Assembly: GCA_002812745.2 (NCBI GenBank)
Contig: NCSJ02000048.1
Location: 1-64,000 of the forward strand
From: Scytalidium lignicola
Taxonomy: Eukaryota > Ascomycota > Leotiomycetes
Length of the DNA stretch: 64,000 bases
Direction: 5' to 3'
Within the stretch, counting starts at the first letter, position 1. The number at the start of each line of letters is the position of its first letter. The position numbers and the translations under genes are program-made. The notes under the pieces were generated by a model, which searched no databases, was not told the origin of the DNA, and saw only the letters and a program-made list of their open reading frames with translations. Shown here in pieces: positions 23,115 through 33,745 of this stretch.

Positions 23115-24127
23115 TTTCTGGTTTTATAGACCAAAAGTAAAGACCCTTTCACTAATCAATCGAAACTACTGGTGTATAACGGGTAAAGGGAGCAACATTG
23201 AGTGATATACTTTTCAATCAAAGCATTGACAATACAATACTGGTAGGAGTAGTACCGCGCCGTGCGTGCTGCGAGATCCGTACGTAACCACGGCTCGCCA
23301 AAATTGCGAGCTAGGATGCGGTGGAGGGCACCAGAAGTTAGTGCGCGCCGTCATTGCTTAATCGGCTCTGGCTCATGAAAATAGCGAGCGAGGTTTGCAT
23401 GCAAGGGGGGCTCCCACCCCACCAGAGTGAACCCCTCGCCCGCTTGGAGCTTTCTCGTCATCATTTCCCTTCTGTAGTAATTACTTAATTATGAATTAAT
23501 TATCACATTTCGAAAACAGCACTCATTCTAGATGCTTCCTAATATTCGCTCCTTCATTCCATATTTTAATAGGGCAATACTCGCCAGGCAACAATATAGA
23601 ACCTTCCTCCCTAAACCATAGTCACCAGTACACTGCAGCATTTTAACGGTAGGTAAGCTATGGTGCTAGCTCTTTGTTATAGCAATTAAGCAGTCATCCT
23701 TGCTAGAAGTGGTTTGATCTTAAGCTCTGATATACCTTCTGTGTGTATATCTTGCAGCCTGTCCTGTTATATATTTCTAGATACTCCAATCACAAGTTCT
23801 CTCCCATTCAATTCTTCGTCTATTCACATAATCCATATATGCTGCTATAAATACTTCGTTTTCTTCTATTCCTCGTCTCATATACCTACCTCAACCCATT
23901 CTTCCCGCATTAACTATGGAGGGAAATTCTCCCTCTAGACACTACTTATTGTCCTCATGGCCAGCTTATATACAGGAGACTCACAACCGTTAAGCAGTTA
24001 TTCTGCGTTATTCTGCAGTACCGCATCGAACAGAAATGGCTCCAATGTCAGCCATCTCAAGGGGAATGGACAATGGTAATTTCCTAATTTCTTTTACACA
24101 AAGACTAGCTGAGCTAACTAATATTTT
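23115..24127. other. Intergenic, AT-rich
   Basis: The first part is the upstream region of the Mam3-like gene and contains a GC-richer block (about 23260-23460). The rest is AT-rich. A 30-codon upstream frame begins at ATG 24036 (MAPMSAISRGMDNG...) and could be a leader or first exon of the next gene, but I see no clean splice joining them. Confidence 0.45.
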
Positions 24128-24967
24128 ATGGAACCCATTGATTTTCAATACTCGGGAGTCCGTCATCTTCTCCAGTGTATCACCAATATTCAAGATGATG
24201 CCGTCGCAGTAAAAGGAGTTACCCCTGAGCAGTTTACCCAACTACGCTCGGAATTTGAAGAGAAAGGACGAAAATTTCGATTGTCCCTCTTCTTAGCTGA
24301 CATCAAGCTTGTCATAATTACAATTCCTACACCTTATCATGAGGCTATGCACGCCAGACTAGGCCACAGAATTTACGCCAAAGCTATTGTAATGAGATTG
24401 AAGAATGAATTCATCCCAGTAGCTGTCTCAACATATGACCAACGAGACGCTGCAGGGAATATCACATCATCTGGGGAGAGTGACTCATCTTATAAGCCAG
24501 AGCCACTGCGTCCTACAGTCCATCACTATCCCACCTTGATAATTCAATCTGGATACACACAGAGTTGGAATTCGTTAAGAACAAAGGGTAGATGGTGGTT
24601 TGAAGTGTCGAAACATGATGTAAAGATTGTGCTTTTAGTGAGACTCGATGAGGTTCGACAAGAGATTACGATCGAAAGATGGAAAGAAGTACAGCATGCT
24701 CCCCAACAACTTGGACAACAGATAAGTGCGCACACTGCTGTAGAACCACGATGTGTCCAAAACATCACTATTTCTCGAGCTCCTAGAATTGGGTTTAATA
24801 ATCCAAATCGATTTAACCCAACTTCGTATCAAGTTGTTAATGCGCCACTACGTCTGGACTTTATCGACTTAATGCTTCGACCACCAATCGCTCCCGAGGC
24901 AGACATCATTCTTGGTGTTGCAGACCTACAAGAATTTGCTGCTGGAGTCTGGAGAAACTATCCCTAA
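24128..24967 (+). CDS. Unrecognised fungal protein, 279 residues
   Basis: One uninterrupted frame with ordinary composition and no strong low-complexity segment. I do not recognise a domain. The protein looks globular. It has a segment with LADIKLVIITIPTPYHEAMHARLGHRIY, which places a His-Glu-x3-His-like pattern (H-E-A-M-H) near residue 75-80, then a Ser-rich loop and a beta-rich second half. HEAMH resembles a short metal-binding HExxH-like motif, but H-E-A-M-H is found by chance often enough that I make no enzyme claim. No signal peptide or membrane helix is visible. An upstream exon beginning at 24036 is possible. Confidence 0.6.
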   Translation: MEPIDFQYSGVRHLLQCITNIQDDAVAVKGVTPEQFTQLRSEFEEKGRKFRLSLFLADIKLVIITIPTPYHEAMHARLGHRIYAKAIVMRLKNEFIPVAVSTYDQRDAAGNITSSGESDSSYKPEPLRPTVHHYPTLIIQSGYTQSWNSLRTKGRWWFEVSKHDVKIVLLVRLDEVRQEITIERWKEVQHAPQQLGQQISAHTAVEPRCVQNITISRAPRIGFNNPNRFNPTSYQVVNAPLRLDFIDLMLRPPIAPEADIILGVADLQEFAAGVWRNYP

Positions 24968-25397
24968 GTGTTATAATTCGTAATACTTGAACTCATTGGA
25001 GAACGCGTCCTAAATTTGATGTGGACATTCATAAATGCTACTGTGTGATGCCAAAAGCAGCTGATATTGACGGGTTGATTTTACAGTGATATTACTTAGA
25101 ACGAACTCTCTCCTCGTTAATCAATAGGATTCTCTCAAATATATTATATAGTTTGAAGTTCAATTGATTAGGAACAACATCCTGCCCCTCAAATTTTTTC
25201 ATTCATCAGCCGAATACTTTCTAGTATTAGCACCATAAAACGCCCTTTTTGTGAAATTTACTCCTCACTCCAACACCATTTGCNAAAAACGNAAAAAATA
25301 ATTATGCGGATAAAATGCTGGGCCCCAAAAACCATAAAGTCATAGCGTCATTTCAAAATAGAATAAGAAAAATATTTCAAAAGCGTAGCTGCTAGCC
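24968..25397. other. Convergent 3' intergenic region
   Basis: AT-rich, with N25284 and N25292 beside A runs. No coding signal. Confidence 0.6.
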
Positions 25398-26144
25398 TCA
25401 TCGTCCTTCAGAAGGACTCAACTTAAATCCCTCCAACTTCCCATCCAACCACTTCGCCAATTCTTCCGTCTGCCTCTTCATTCCAAATATAGTAGCCGGG
25501 CTCCCAATACTCGCATTCGTAATCGTGCTCCCTGCTTCCGATGGAGCAGTGCTCCCACCACCACCACCACCAACCCCAGCACCGACCCCGCTAGATGTTT
25601 GTATCGGCAACTGTAGCAATAATGGATTCTCATGAGCTTCGTGGTGGCTCTCGGTTTGTGGATCGGGTGACGAAGGTGGTGGACTGTGAGAGGAAGCCAC
25701 AAAGGACTGTTGGTAGTGAGATTGCGGGCTATGCGGTGGCTGCATTTGGGCAGATGAGGAAGAATGACCGATTGCAGCGAAAAGGAGACCGCATTTTAAG
25801 GCGCGGATGACCATGATGCCGTGTTCGAGCTGGATTACTATGCAGTTTATATCCTTCCCTAGGGACCCGCTTCTTATCCTGCCACCGTCGCCTGAGTTCT
25901 GGTCTGGATCTTGGGGTAGGGCTGCGGAGACGAGATTTGCGGTGCTGGGTTGATATGGACTGTAGAGGTTCCATAACGAACAGGCTAGTGTGGACTGTGT
26001 GCGTAGGACTGAGGCGGGGGATGGCGAGGCACTGGATAAGAGTTTTCCGATGGGCGTTATGAGGAGGAGGGTGTGTATTTGTGGGGTTGTATTGTTGTTG
26101 AGGAAGGTAGATAGCCTCTTTGTCAAGAGCATTGTTTGAGACAT
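25398..26144 (-). CDS. Roadblock/LC7-like protein, possibly a LAMTOR/EGO-type subunit
   Basis: Intronless frame of 248 residues. The N-terminal half resembles a roadblock/LC7 fold: KRLSTFLNNNTTPQIHTLLLITPIGKLLSSASP, a short strand-helix stretch with ACSLWNLY, and after a linker DINCIVIQLEHGIMVIRALKCGLLFAAIG. The C-terminal half is disordered, rich in Ser, Pro, Gln and a Gly run, ending in a short amphipathic helix (TEELAKWLDGKLEGFKL). LAMTOR/Ego proteins of this fold scaffold TORC1 regulators on the vacuole. I infer that possibility from the fold pattern only; a dynein light-chain-type roadblock protein is the alternative. Confidence 0.55.
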   Translation of the reverse strand: MSQTMLLTKRLSTFLNNNTTPQIHTLLLITPIGKLLSSASPSPASVLRTQSTLACSLWNLYSPYQPSTANLVSAALPQDPDQNSGDGGRIRSGSLGKDINCIVIQLEHGIMVIRALKCGLLFAAIGHSSSSAQMQPPHSPQSHYQQSFVASSHSPPPSSPDPQTESHHEAHENPLLLQLPIQTSSGVGAGVGGGGGGSTAPSEAGSTITNASIGSPATIFGMKRQTEELAKWLDGKLEGFKLSPSEGR

Positions 26145-27308
26145 TTGTATCGCGGGGCTGGAGCTTCCGGATTGCTTCTAGGTTTTAGGTGGTAGATAGT
26201 TGATTAATGAATAGGTCGATAAAGGTCATGTAGAGGATGTCAAGTCTCTCCACATCTAGCTTCACTGGATCATTCAATTGATCGAGCTCGAGCTATTCAA
26301 TGAGGAGGGAAGAATCGACATTCTACACGGGTGGAGATAGCGGGGAAGCTTGACGTGGAAAACAGGAAGGTGACCCGTATCGGGGACTTCCGTTCTTGTA
26401 ACTTGAAAAGGTGGGATTTAGCAGCCCTAATTCGAAGACGATGTAGTCCNTTTTTTTGGAAGAGTTTTTGTGCAACTCAAGAAACTTTTCGTCAGCAGGA
26501 ATGTGAGCTGAAAAGACGGTGTTTGCAGAGCTTGAGCAGGTTGGGGTACCATCAGCCGTCGCTAACCCTGCTGTAGGCCTGTTGATTGCAGCGGTGGAAG
26601 CTCGCGATTCGCCTGATATTTTTTTTTCTTCAGCAAACTTTGAGCATAGGCCAGACAGATCCTGGTGGATCGTAATATTAATGATCTGAGTTATAGAAGG
26701 TAGATATTTCAGCTCTTTCAGCTCTTTCAGCTACAATTCTCATAGAAGAAAGTATGCACCACTATAACACATAGAACAAAACTATTCTGCTGGTCGTTTC
26801 CACCGCCAGTTCTGAGTTTTCCTGCCGAGGCAAGATACCGCTGCTACTGTATTCATGGTAGCCGATAGCATTATACGCCTTTGGCCTGGGCTTACAATAT
26901 CAACCAATTTACTTATTTCTGTTTCTTTTATAGAGGAATTATACTGGCTGTATTGTGCTCTTCTCGAGGTGAATAAAGGCAGGGTCGGCTTTAAGGCTTA
27001 TCGTCCCTCAGCTATGGGGATATTTCCGAAATCACGCACGTCATATTACCATAGCTCCGCTCCAGGAGGGGCAGTTTGTTGATGCTCCCCCTCCTACAAA
27101 TTCTCTTCCCCTATCTCTCTGGATAACTTTGTAATTTCCTAACACTATTATTAACGGCATATCATTTTACTCCGCAACGTTCATAGAGTGCACAATTCAA
27201 ACTTCATTCGAAATAGCATTTTGTAACTGGTATATATAAGCCGCTTCAACTGCAGCTCTCATACGCTAAAAGTGGGGTATTTCTATAGGGTGCAGAACAT
27301 ACACAGCA
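26145..27308. other. Intergenic, divergent promoter region
   Basis: About 1.2 kb between divergent genes. N26450 precedes a T run. A 9-base repeat (AGCTCTTTC, about three copies) lies near 26709-26732. Just upstream of the glyoxalase gene TATATATAAG (about 27231-27240) is a plausible TATA element. Confidence 0.5.
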
Positions 27309-28484
27309 ATGGCGACGGATACGAAGACATACAAGCTCAATCACTCGATGTATGTATGCCAGGTTGTCTCGGTAAATGTGGATGTACTAACTCAAGTAGG
27401 ATTCGAGTGAAGGACCCGAAAGTGTCAGGTAGGAAGAGCTAGGGGTTTCTAGCTGAGAGGCTTATATGCTAACAACTTATCCTTCAGTCCAATTCTATGA
27501 ATACCTGGGCATGAAAATGATACGGAAGATTGAACAACCTGAAGCAAAGTTCGATCTCTATTTCTTGGGTTACGACTCACCCCAAGCCCTATCCCATGGC
27601 AACCACTTCAGTGACCGTGAGGGCCTTATTGAACTAACACATAATTACGGCACGGAAAACGATCCCGAGTACAAAGTGCACACAGGTAATAGCGAGCCAA
27701 GAGGTTTTGGTCATACTTGTATCAGTGTCGACAACATCCAAGCTGCCTGCCAGAGACTCGAGGATGCTGGGTATAAATTCCAAAAGAAGCTGACTGATGG
27801 TCGGATGAAAAATATTGCTTTCGTTTTGGATCCAGATGGATATTGGGTTGAGGTCGTTGGACAGGCTCCAATCGAGAAGACTGAAGGTATCACGACTACT
27901 GATGTGCAGACCTACCGAATGGTAAAGCTTCTCTTAGCCCAAAGTCTTAAGAATGTCTTACTCCTAACCAAGCTTAATTCAGAACCACACAATGATCCGA
28001 ATTAAAGACCCCGAAAAGTCACTCAAATTTTATCAGGAGGTAGCAGGGATGACATTGCTGCGCACGCGTGAAAGTAAAGCAGCCGGTTTTAACCTTTACT
28101 TCCTTGGATATCCAGGCGCGAAAGGCCTTCCTCAAGAAGATTATACTGCCGATCGTGAGGGCCTCCTCGAGCTTACCTGGAATTACGGAACGGAGAAGGA
28201 TGAGAAATTTCAGTACCACAACGGTAACGACCAGCCGCAGGGCTTTGGTCACATTTGTAAGTTGGCATGCTTATGCTTGACTGACACCTTACTAAACTTT
28301 GGAACCAGGCATCTCGGTTGATAATCTAGATGCGGCGTGTAAGAGATTTGATGACTTAAATGTCAAATGGAAGAAGCGACTCACGGACGGACGAATGAAG
28401 AATGTTGCGTTTGTTCTTGATCCAGACAATTACTGGGTTGAAGTGATCCAGAACGAGAAGCTGAAGGAAAGAGCGAACTGGTAA
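27309..28484 (+). CDS. Glyoxalase I (lactoylglutathione lyase), two-domain, 5 exons
   Basis: Converts the methylglyoxal-glutathione hemithioacetal to S-lactoylglutathione in the cytosol. Exons 27309-27349, 27400-27428 (29 nt), 27488-27921, 27983-28256 and 28309-28484 give 317 residues; introns are 50-61 nt. Two glyoxalase units are fused, as in yeast Glo1 (about 326 residues). Unit 1: LNHSMIRVKDPKVSVQFYEYLGMKM, REGLIELTHNYGTE, GFGHTCISVDN, DPDGYWVEVV. Unit 2: NHTMIRIKDPEKSLKFYQEVAGM, REGLLELTWNYGTE, GFGHICISVDN, DPDNYWVEVI. The four metal-ligand-type His/Glu positions of each unit are present, so both half-sites look functional. Splice 3 falls exactly between the two units. Confidence 0.95.
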
Positions 28485-29076
28485 TGTGTTTTATTGCAGC
28501 CGAAACGGTATTGTATTGAACGATGTTTAAAACTAAAACGATGTAGCGCCAACTAAAATAAAAGAAAGAGCAATTGCTTGGCCTTCATTCGCCGTCTTCT
28601 GTTGCTCCCACGTCCTGCACTGAACTGTGTTGCACAGGTTGCCTTTTTCTCTTACAGCATCGCTTTACTGATGGATTGGCAGTGTTTCTGAGCCTGTTTA
28701 GGGCTGACGAATTGGGGTGCAGGTAAGATGCATTAGTGCATTCGGCCCGCCGTGTGGGCACTGCGGGGTGATTCAATGCTGGCCAATCCCCCCTCCCCCG
28801 CCCTGCCTACGTCTCAGGCAGAATTAATAGCTGGGAACGTGACCGGGCGAGACTGCACGAGACTGCACAAGACTGCAAAAGACTGTGATCCTTAGGTCTA
28901 CTTGATCTCAGTTAAACATCAGCCCTTCTTCTTCTGCTTCCTTAGGACTACAACTATAGACTTTTATTAGCATTAACTGACAGCTCCGTTCAAAACCTAT
29001 CTGTCTTGAGCATTTCCTCTACTTCAATATCAAGTTTTCCAATATCGACAGCATTCAATAAGACTCGGATTATATC
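28485..29076. other. Intergenic, promoter of phosphoglycerate dehydrogenase
   Basis: Spacer between two plus-strand genes. A decamer array lies at 28851, about 190 bases before the next start. The last 60 bases are pyrimidine-rich with ATATC, fitting a leader. Confidence 0.5.
28851..28885. repeat. Decamer tandem repeat, GACTGCA(C/A)(G/A)A type, 3.5 copies
   Basis: Three and a half copies of a 10-base unit (GACTGCACGA, GACTGCACAA, GACTGCAAAA, GACTG) sit in the upstream region of the serine-pathway gene. The copies differ only at the end of the unit. Confidence 0.8.
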
Positions 29077-30852
29077 ATGGCACCCTCTGCAGATCCTCAG
29101 GCAATACCCAATTCCAAAAGTAACCTTCTGAAGATCCTAATCCCGGAGAAAGTATCTCCAGATGGTCTCGCCCTCTTAAGTGACAAATTCGAAATACATC
29201 AACCCAAAAACCTCCCAGCAGAAGAGTTGCAGGAGATCATCCATCAGTATCATGCCCTCATTATACGATCCGAAACAAAAGTCACAGCCCCAATTCTTGC
29301 TGCAGCCAAAAACCTGAAAGTAGTTGCCAGAGCTGGCGTAGGAGTAGACAATATTGATGTGGATGCCGCTACTAATCAAGGAATCATCGTTGTAAATTCG
29401 CCAAGTGGGAATATTGCAGCCGCCGCTGAACATACCATTGCTTTACTTATGTCTGTAGCAAGAAACGTCCCTGCTGGAGATCGATCATTACGAGCAGGTG
29501 GATGGGAGAGATCCAAACTAGTCGGAACAGAAGTTGGAGGGAAGACCCTCGGTATAGTTGGACTAGGCAAAGTTGGTTTAAAGGTCGCACGAATGGCTAA
29601 AGGACTAGGCATGAAAGTCCTTGCTTTAGATCCTTATGCCTCTCCAGAGATTGCGAGAGCAAATTCAGTCAATTTGGTAGCGGATCTACTTTCTTTACTC
29701 CAGGTCTCCGATTTCCTGACCATTCACACGCCACTCATAGCCAGCACAATGGACCTGATTAGCAAAATAGAGCTATCCCAGATGAAACCAACGGCCAAGA
29801 TCTTGAACGTCGCCAGAGGAGGCGTAATCAATGAATCCGATCTTCTAGACGCTCTCAACGCAGGCACCATCGCGGGCGCAGGCCTAGACGTCTTCACACA
29901 GGAACCGCCAACCGCAGGATCGACGGCAGAAGCACTAACGCGGCACCCAAAGGTAGTCGTCACGCCTCACCTAGGCGCCTCAACAGTCGAAGCACAAGAA
30001 AACGTCTCCAAAGATGTATGTGCACAAGTCCTCTCCGTCCTTAACGGAGGACTTCCCACATCCGCAGTAAACGCCCCCTTGATCCTCCCAGAAGAATACA
30101 AAAAACTGCAACCGTTCGTCGAGTTGGTTGAGAAGATGGGGAGTATTTTCACGCAGCATTACGGCAGCAAGGCTGGTGCACGCGGAACCATTGGGGGCCG
30201 GAAATTCGATTTGATATACGAGGGAGAATTGGCGTCTATTTCCAACACGAGACCACTATTTGCAGCACTGGTTAAGGGATTAACGGGGGTTATTAGTGAG
30301 GGTCAGGGGAGAGATGTGAACATTGTTAATGCGGAGCTTATTGCTAAGGAGAAGGGGATTGTGGTTAATGAGACGCATAATCGGGAGTCTAATGACCGGA
30401 TGTATGCCAGTCAAGTGTCATTGAAAGCCTCTCCTATCATCATCAAGGAAGCTTCCGGGCAGGGTGGTTCAGGAGGAGGGGGTAGTGGCAGTGAACAAAT
30501 CATTAGTGGCTATGTCAGTGGGAAGACAGTCTATATTAGTCGACTTGATAGGTTTACTACTAGTTTCGTACCTGAGGGAACATTGCTGGCGCTGCGGAAT
30601 TATGATGAGCCGGGAAAGATTGGTAGTGTGGGAAGTATACTTGGACGACATAGTATCAATATTAAGTTTATGACTGTTGCTGCTTTGGAGAAGGCAAAAG
30701 GGTATGGAGATACGGTTAGAGACGAAAAGAACGGGAATCGAGATAATGAAGCATTGATGATTCTGGGTGTTGACGGGGTTATGTCCAATCAGATTGAAGC
30801 GGAGTTGAGAGAGGCAAAAGGCATCTTAGATGTTAGCATTGTTAGACTTTAA
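29077..30852 (+). CDS. D-3-phosphoglycerate dehydrogenase (long form), intronless
   Basis: Oxidises 3-phosphoglycerate to 3-phosphohydroxypyruvate with NAD+, first step of serine synthesis. Single 591-residue frame. The N-terminal substrate domain has ARAGVGVDNIDVDAATNQGI. The NAD fold has GLGKVG at about 162-167. The catalytic Arg is in NVARGGVINE, and TPHLGAST carries the His. Then comes an intervening domain typical of the long form, interrupted by a Gly/Ser run near 463-474. A C-terminal ACT domain (YDEPGKIGSVGSILGRHSINIKFM) makes up the last 80 residues and may bind serine. Yeast Ser3/Ser33 are near 469 residues, so this is the longer ACT/ASB-containing type. The absence of introns contrasts with most neighbours. 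Confidence 0.95.
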   Translation: MAPSADPQAIPNSKSNLLKILIPEKVSPDGLALLSDKFEIHQPKNLPAEELQEIIHQYHALIIRSETKVTAPILAAAKNLKVVARAGVGVDNIDVDAATNQGIIVVNSPSGNIAAAAEHTIALLMSVARNVPAGDRSLRAGGWERSKLVGTEVGGKTLGIVGLGKVGLKVARMAKGLGMKVLALDPYASPEIARANSVNLVADLLSLLQVSDFLTIHTPLIASTMDLISKIELSQMKPTAKILNVARGGVINESDLLDALNAGTIAGAGLDVFTQEPPTAGSTAEALTRHPKVVVTPHLGASTVEAQENVSKDVCAQVLSVLNGGLPTSAVNAPLILPEEYKKLQPFVELVEKMGSIFTQHYGSKAGARGTIGGRKFDLIYEGELASISNTRPLFAALVKGLTGVISEGQGRDVNIVNAELIAKEKGIVVNETHNRESNDRMYASQVSLKASPIIIKEASGQGGSGGGGSGSEQIISGYVSGKTVYISRLDRFTTSFVPEGTLLALRNYDEPGKIGSVGSILGRHSINIKFMTVAALEKAKGYGDTVRDEKNGNRDNEALMILGVDGVMSNQIEAELREAKGILDVSIVRL

Positions 30853-31246
30853 GATGGTGCGTAACAGGCACCTCGAAGAGCGTGCAATATGTGTAGATCA
30901 AAGTTAATGTCTTTTTTCATGACATCAAACTTTATGGGCATCTATATATTGCATTTCTTCACGTGCATTAATAAAATCTTGCACAACACTTCTGTAGACT
31001 CACCTTCAGACCGAAATAAAGCGTACTCTTCTATAAAAAGGAACGTGATTAATTATCTGGCTAGAATATATTTAGACACTAGAACAAACAAATGAAACTT
31101 TTCGAGAGCCACCGGGAAAATATAAGTATTCCAAACAGCGATCCAATGAATGGACTGATCCAACCTGAATGAAATATCCCCAATAGCAACCATATGGAAT
31201 ACAATTCCTAGTATTTCCGATATAAACCTTAAATCCCTAAATATGT
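30853..31246. other. Convergent 3' intergenic region
   Basis: AT-rich spacer without a coding signal. Confidence 0.6.
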
Positions 31247-32641
31247 TTAAAATTTCCTCTGGACTATAATCCTAAAGAAGTCCTTGACAAATTCACCTCC
31301 CTCTCCTAATAGGTCCATGAATGCATTATCAAGGGACAGAGGGAGCGCATGTGCAGCTATATATTGACATGTCATATTCCTCAAACCTCCAAGATTTTTA
31401 TCCGAACCTTTCCCATGGTGAGAGTATGCATATCTAATGAGATCGATAAGGTCTCCAGCATTATCATCCCCAAGCTGGAAAATGCACAACGTCTTGTGAA
31501 GTTTAAACAAAGCCAAGGCCTTCAAGGAGTCAATACCCCACGTATCACCAAGAACATATAGTGCAGCATGAGATAGAAGCATTTTAGAATAGCTATAATC
31601 TTGTTCAAATTGTTTTGGTGGGTCACAGGTCTTATCATAATTGCTTCTCGCTGCGATGAATGGGTACGAAAGGGAGCGAAATTCAGCCATAAGCATGGGC
31701 GAGGGAGGTTCTGGATAGGATTCTTGTTTCGAAATTGGCTTCAGTCCTTTTGAGATGGCAGGAGCTATTTCTGGTTTAGGAGTGGATGGTTGCTCTGTCG
31801 GATCTGTTTCTTGTGCCGTTTCCGTCGGCTCTGGTGATAGTCTCCAAAAACTGGATTCTGTTTTGCTCCTTTTCCGTCTGCCTATCTTGTCCATAAAGCT
31901 TCCCTGATGTTTTTCGATGGACTCCAACACGGGATCAGAGCATTTCTCGTTATTAAAAGGAGACATTAATACTTGCCTTTCTCCTTCGTAGAGAGTTGCC
32001 GAATCATCTGGATCGGTGGCGCAAACCTCATCCGGTTCTTCTCCCTTATTCCATTTACGTCTTCCACTGTAACTCCTTGATGGAGATGATTGTGCTGAAT
32101 TAACAGGAGTAGTTTCCTCGATTTCGTTTGACTCCGTAGTCTCATTCCACTTCTCTGCCTTCGGTATGGAGTAGTCCCCGGTGTAGGCAAATTGGACAAA
32201 TCGCTCGAATGTGTTTTTCCCAACATCCTTCCATATTGCACATCCAGATTGAGCTTCTGATAAACCCCCTTTCATCATCGTGAATAACTGGCTTGAGAGT
32301 TGGGCGATTGCTTGCTCGTGGACGAAGAATTCCGTTGGATTGCCGTCGACGTCTTCACCTACGATGAATTTGAAGATTCTAGAATTAAGGATTCTATATT
32401 GAAATTAATACAATAGAGTTTATTTGAAGGAAATAAATTAGGGGGGGGGGGGTTGTTAANTGTTAATATGAAATTGAGAAGAAAAAAGGAGCCAGGCAAT
32501 ATGTCAACTATGGCCAAGACTCATATAACTTGAAGTATTCCACGATTTAGATAAATCAGAAACTGTCAGTTTCCGTATTCTGAGGAATATTGATCTAAAA
32601 ACATGAAAATACAGGACTTACTCTTGAAATGAAGATGGCAT
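31247..32641 (-). CDS. BTB/POZ domain protein, 2 exons
   Basis: Exon 1 is 20 nt (32641-32622, MPSSFQ plus two bases). A 243-nt intron (32379-32621) containing a G10 run and N32460 leads to exon 2 (32378-31247). Total 383 residues. The join gives EIFKFIVGEDVDGNPTEFFVHEQAIAQLSSQLFTMM. That is the start of a BTB fold, followed by GKNTFERFVQFAYTGDYS. A long Ser/Thr/Glu-rich insert (about 110-250) separates it from the second half, LLSHAALYVLGDTWGIDSLKALALFKLHKTLC, a typical fungal BTB C-terminal helical part. Such proteins may act as cullin-3 adaptors or have no known role; nothing here identifies a target. Confidence 0.8.
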
Positions 32642-33745
32642 CTTGCCTTCTAAACTAATATATATATTTCAGTAATTTATATTTAAGAAGTTAATAATAA
32701 TGGTTATTGAACCTGGTATGAATGTTTTGATCGTATAAAAGTGTGAATAATTTGAATATAGAAGTTAGTAGAGTGTGTTGGCAAAACTGGGGTCGATGCT
32801 CTCCACCAAAGCCCTTGATAGTGGAACACCCAACCCCAATAATCAGAAAATCCTTTGGCTATGAACATGTTGAAATGATAGATCAGAAGGAAGAATGATC
32901 TCCGATTTGTCGCTCTTCGGATTCGAATGAGGTCAAGCTACATCTCTGTACGGGAATATGGCCACGATCAGCCTTCCACTGCAGTCACCGCAAAACTAAA
33001 GAACTGCAACGTGGACCGGCTAGTGCGCTAGTAAAGCTGCATTACCACCCGCTCTTGCGATATCTTGGGTGATAATTATATCTCATGGACAGGTCACCCA
33101 ACGATGGTGAGAGTCACCAACAACGGGGCTCATTTTTCCAGCACCAATCCCTACTGACCACGCTTTCGGCCATGCTGCCCTAGCAGCGAGCAGCTGAAAA
33201 ATAAAAGTGAGATTGGAAACAAACGGGCTTTCAATAACATTAGGCAAGATACAGTATAATTGTCGAACTAGATCATATTTCATGTTAAGAGTATGAACCT
33301 AACTCAAATATTTAAATCTTTATAGCCCGTGCTAAAATAATGTTGGTGGATCCTTCCCGTTCGGGCAACTAGCAACTGCAACCGCAAGGGCTAATAATCG
33401 ACTGGATGACATGCATTGTCAGCGTTGCTCCACCACTACTGCATCTGCCACATGCTTAAATAAATAACTGCAGTTCAGAGTTGTCTTACGGATGCGACCT
33501 CTTAAATTTGACGAAGATCACTGAGTCCCCACGACTAGTAAGACCATAGCTTGGTGATAAGACTAAACTATATTTTAAAGACCTAGAAAAGGTACCAGAC
33601 ACTTCCAGGTGGAGACCCAACCCTGAGCCAAGCAATAATATGTAGAAATAACCTTTGTGAATACCCGAATCCACGTAAATTTGATAACGCCAACCAGACC
33701 ACCTGTGTTCCATGCAAGATATTGAACCCCAATGATCAAAATGAA
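32642..33745. other. Intergenic, AT-rich
   Basis: About 1.1 kb with several short frames (for example 33083-33283, 33486-33749) but no domain, splice chain or codon signal that I can defend. Confidence 0.55.

Noticed and set aside
24036..24127. Possible upstream exon for the 24128 gene
   Set aside because: GGTAATTT could be a donor and a CTAAC branch follows, but no acceptor AG appears before the ATG at 24128 that keeps the frame.
32449..32460. G10 run with N in the BTB intron as a possible G-quadruplex
   Set aside because: A single G tract adjoining an N is more likely a sequencing-uncertain homopolymer; no further G tracts are near.
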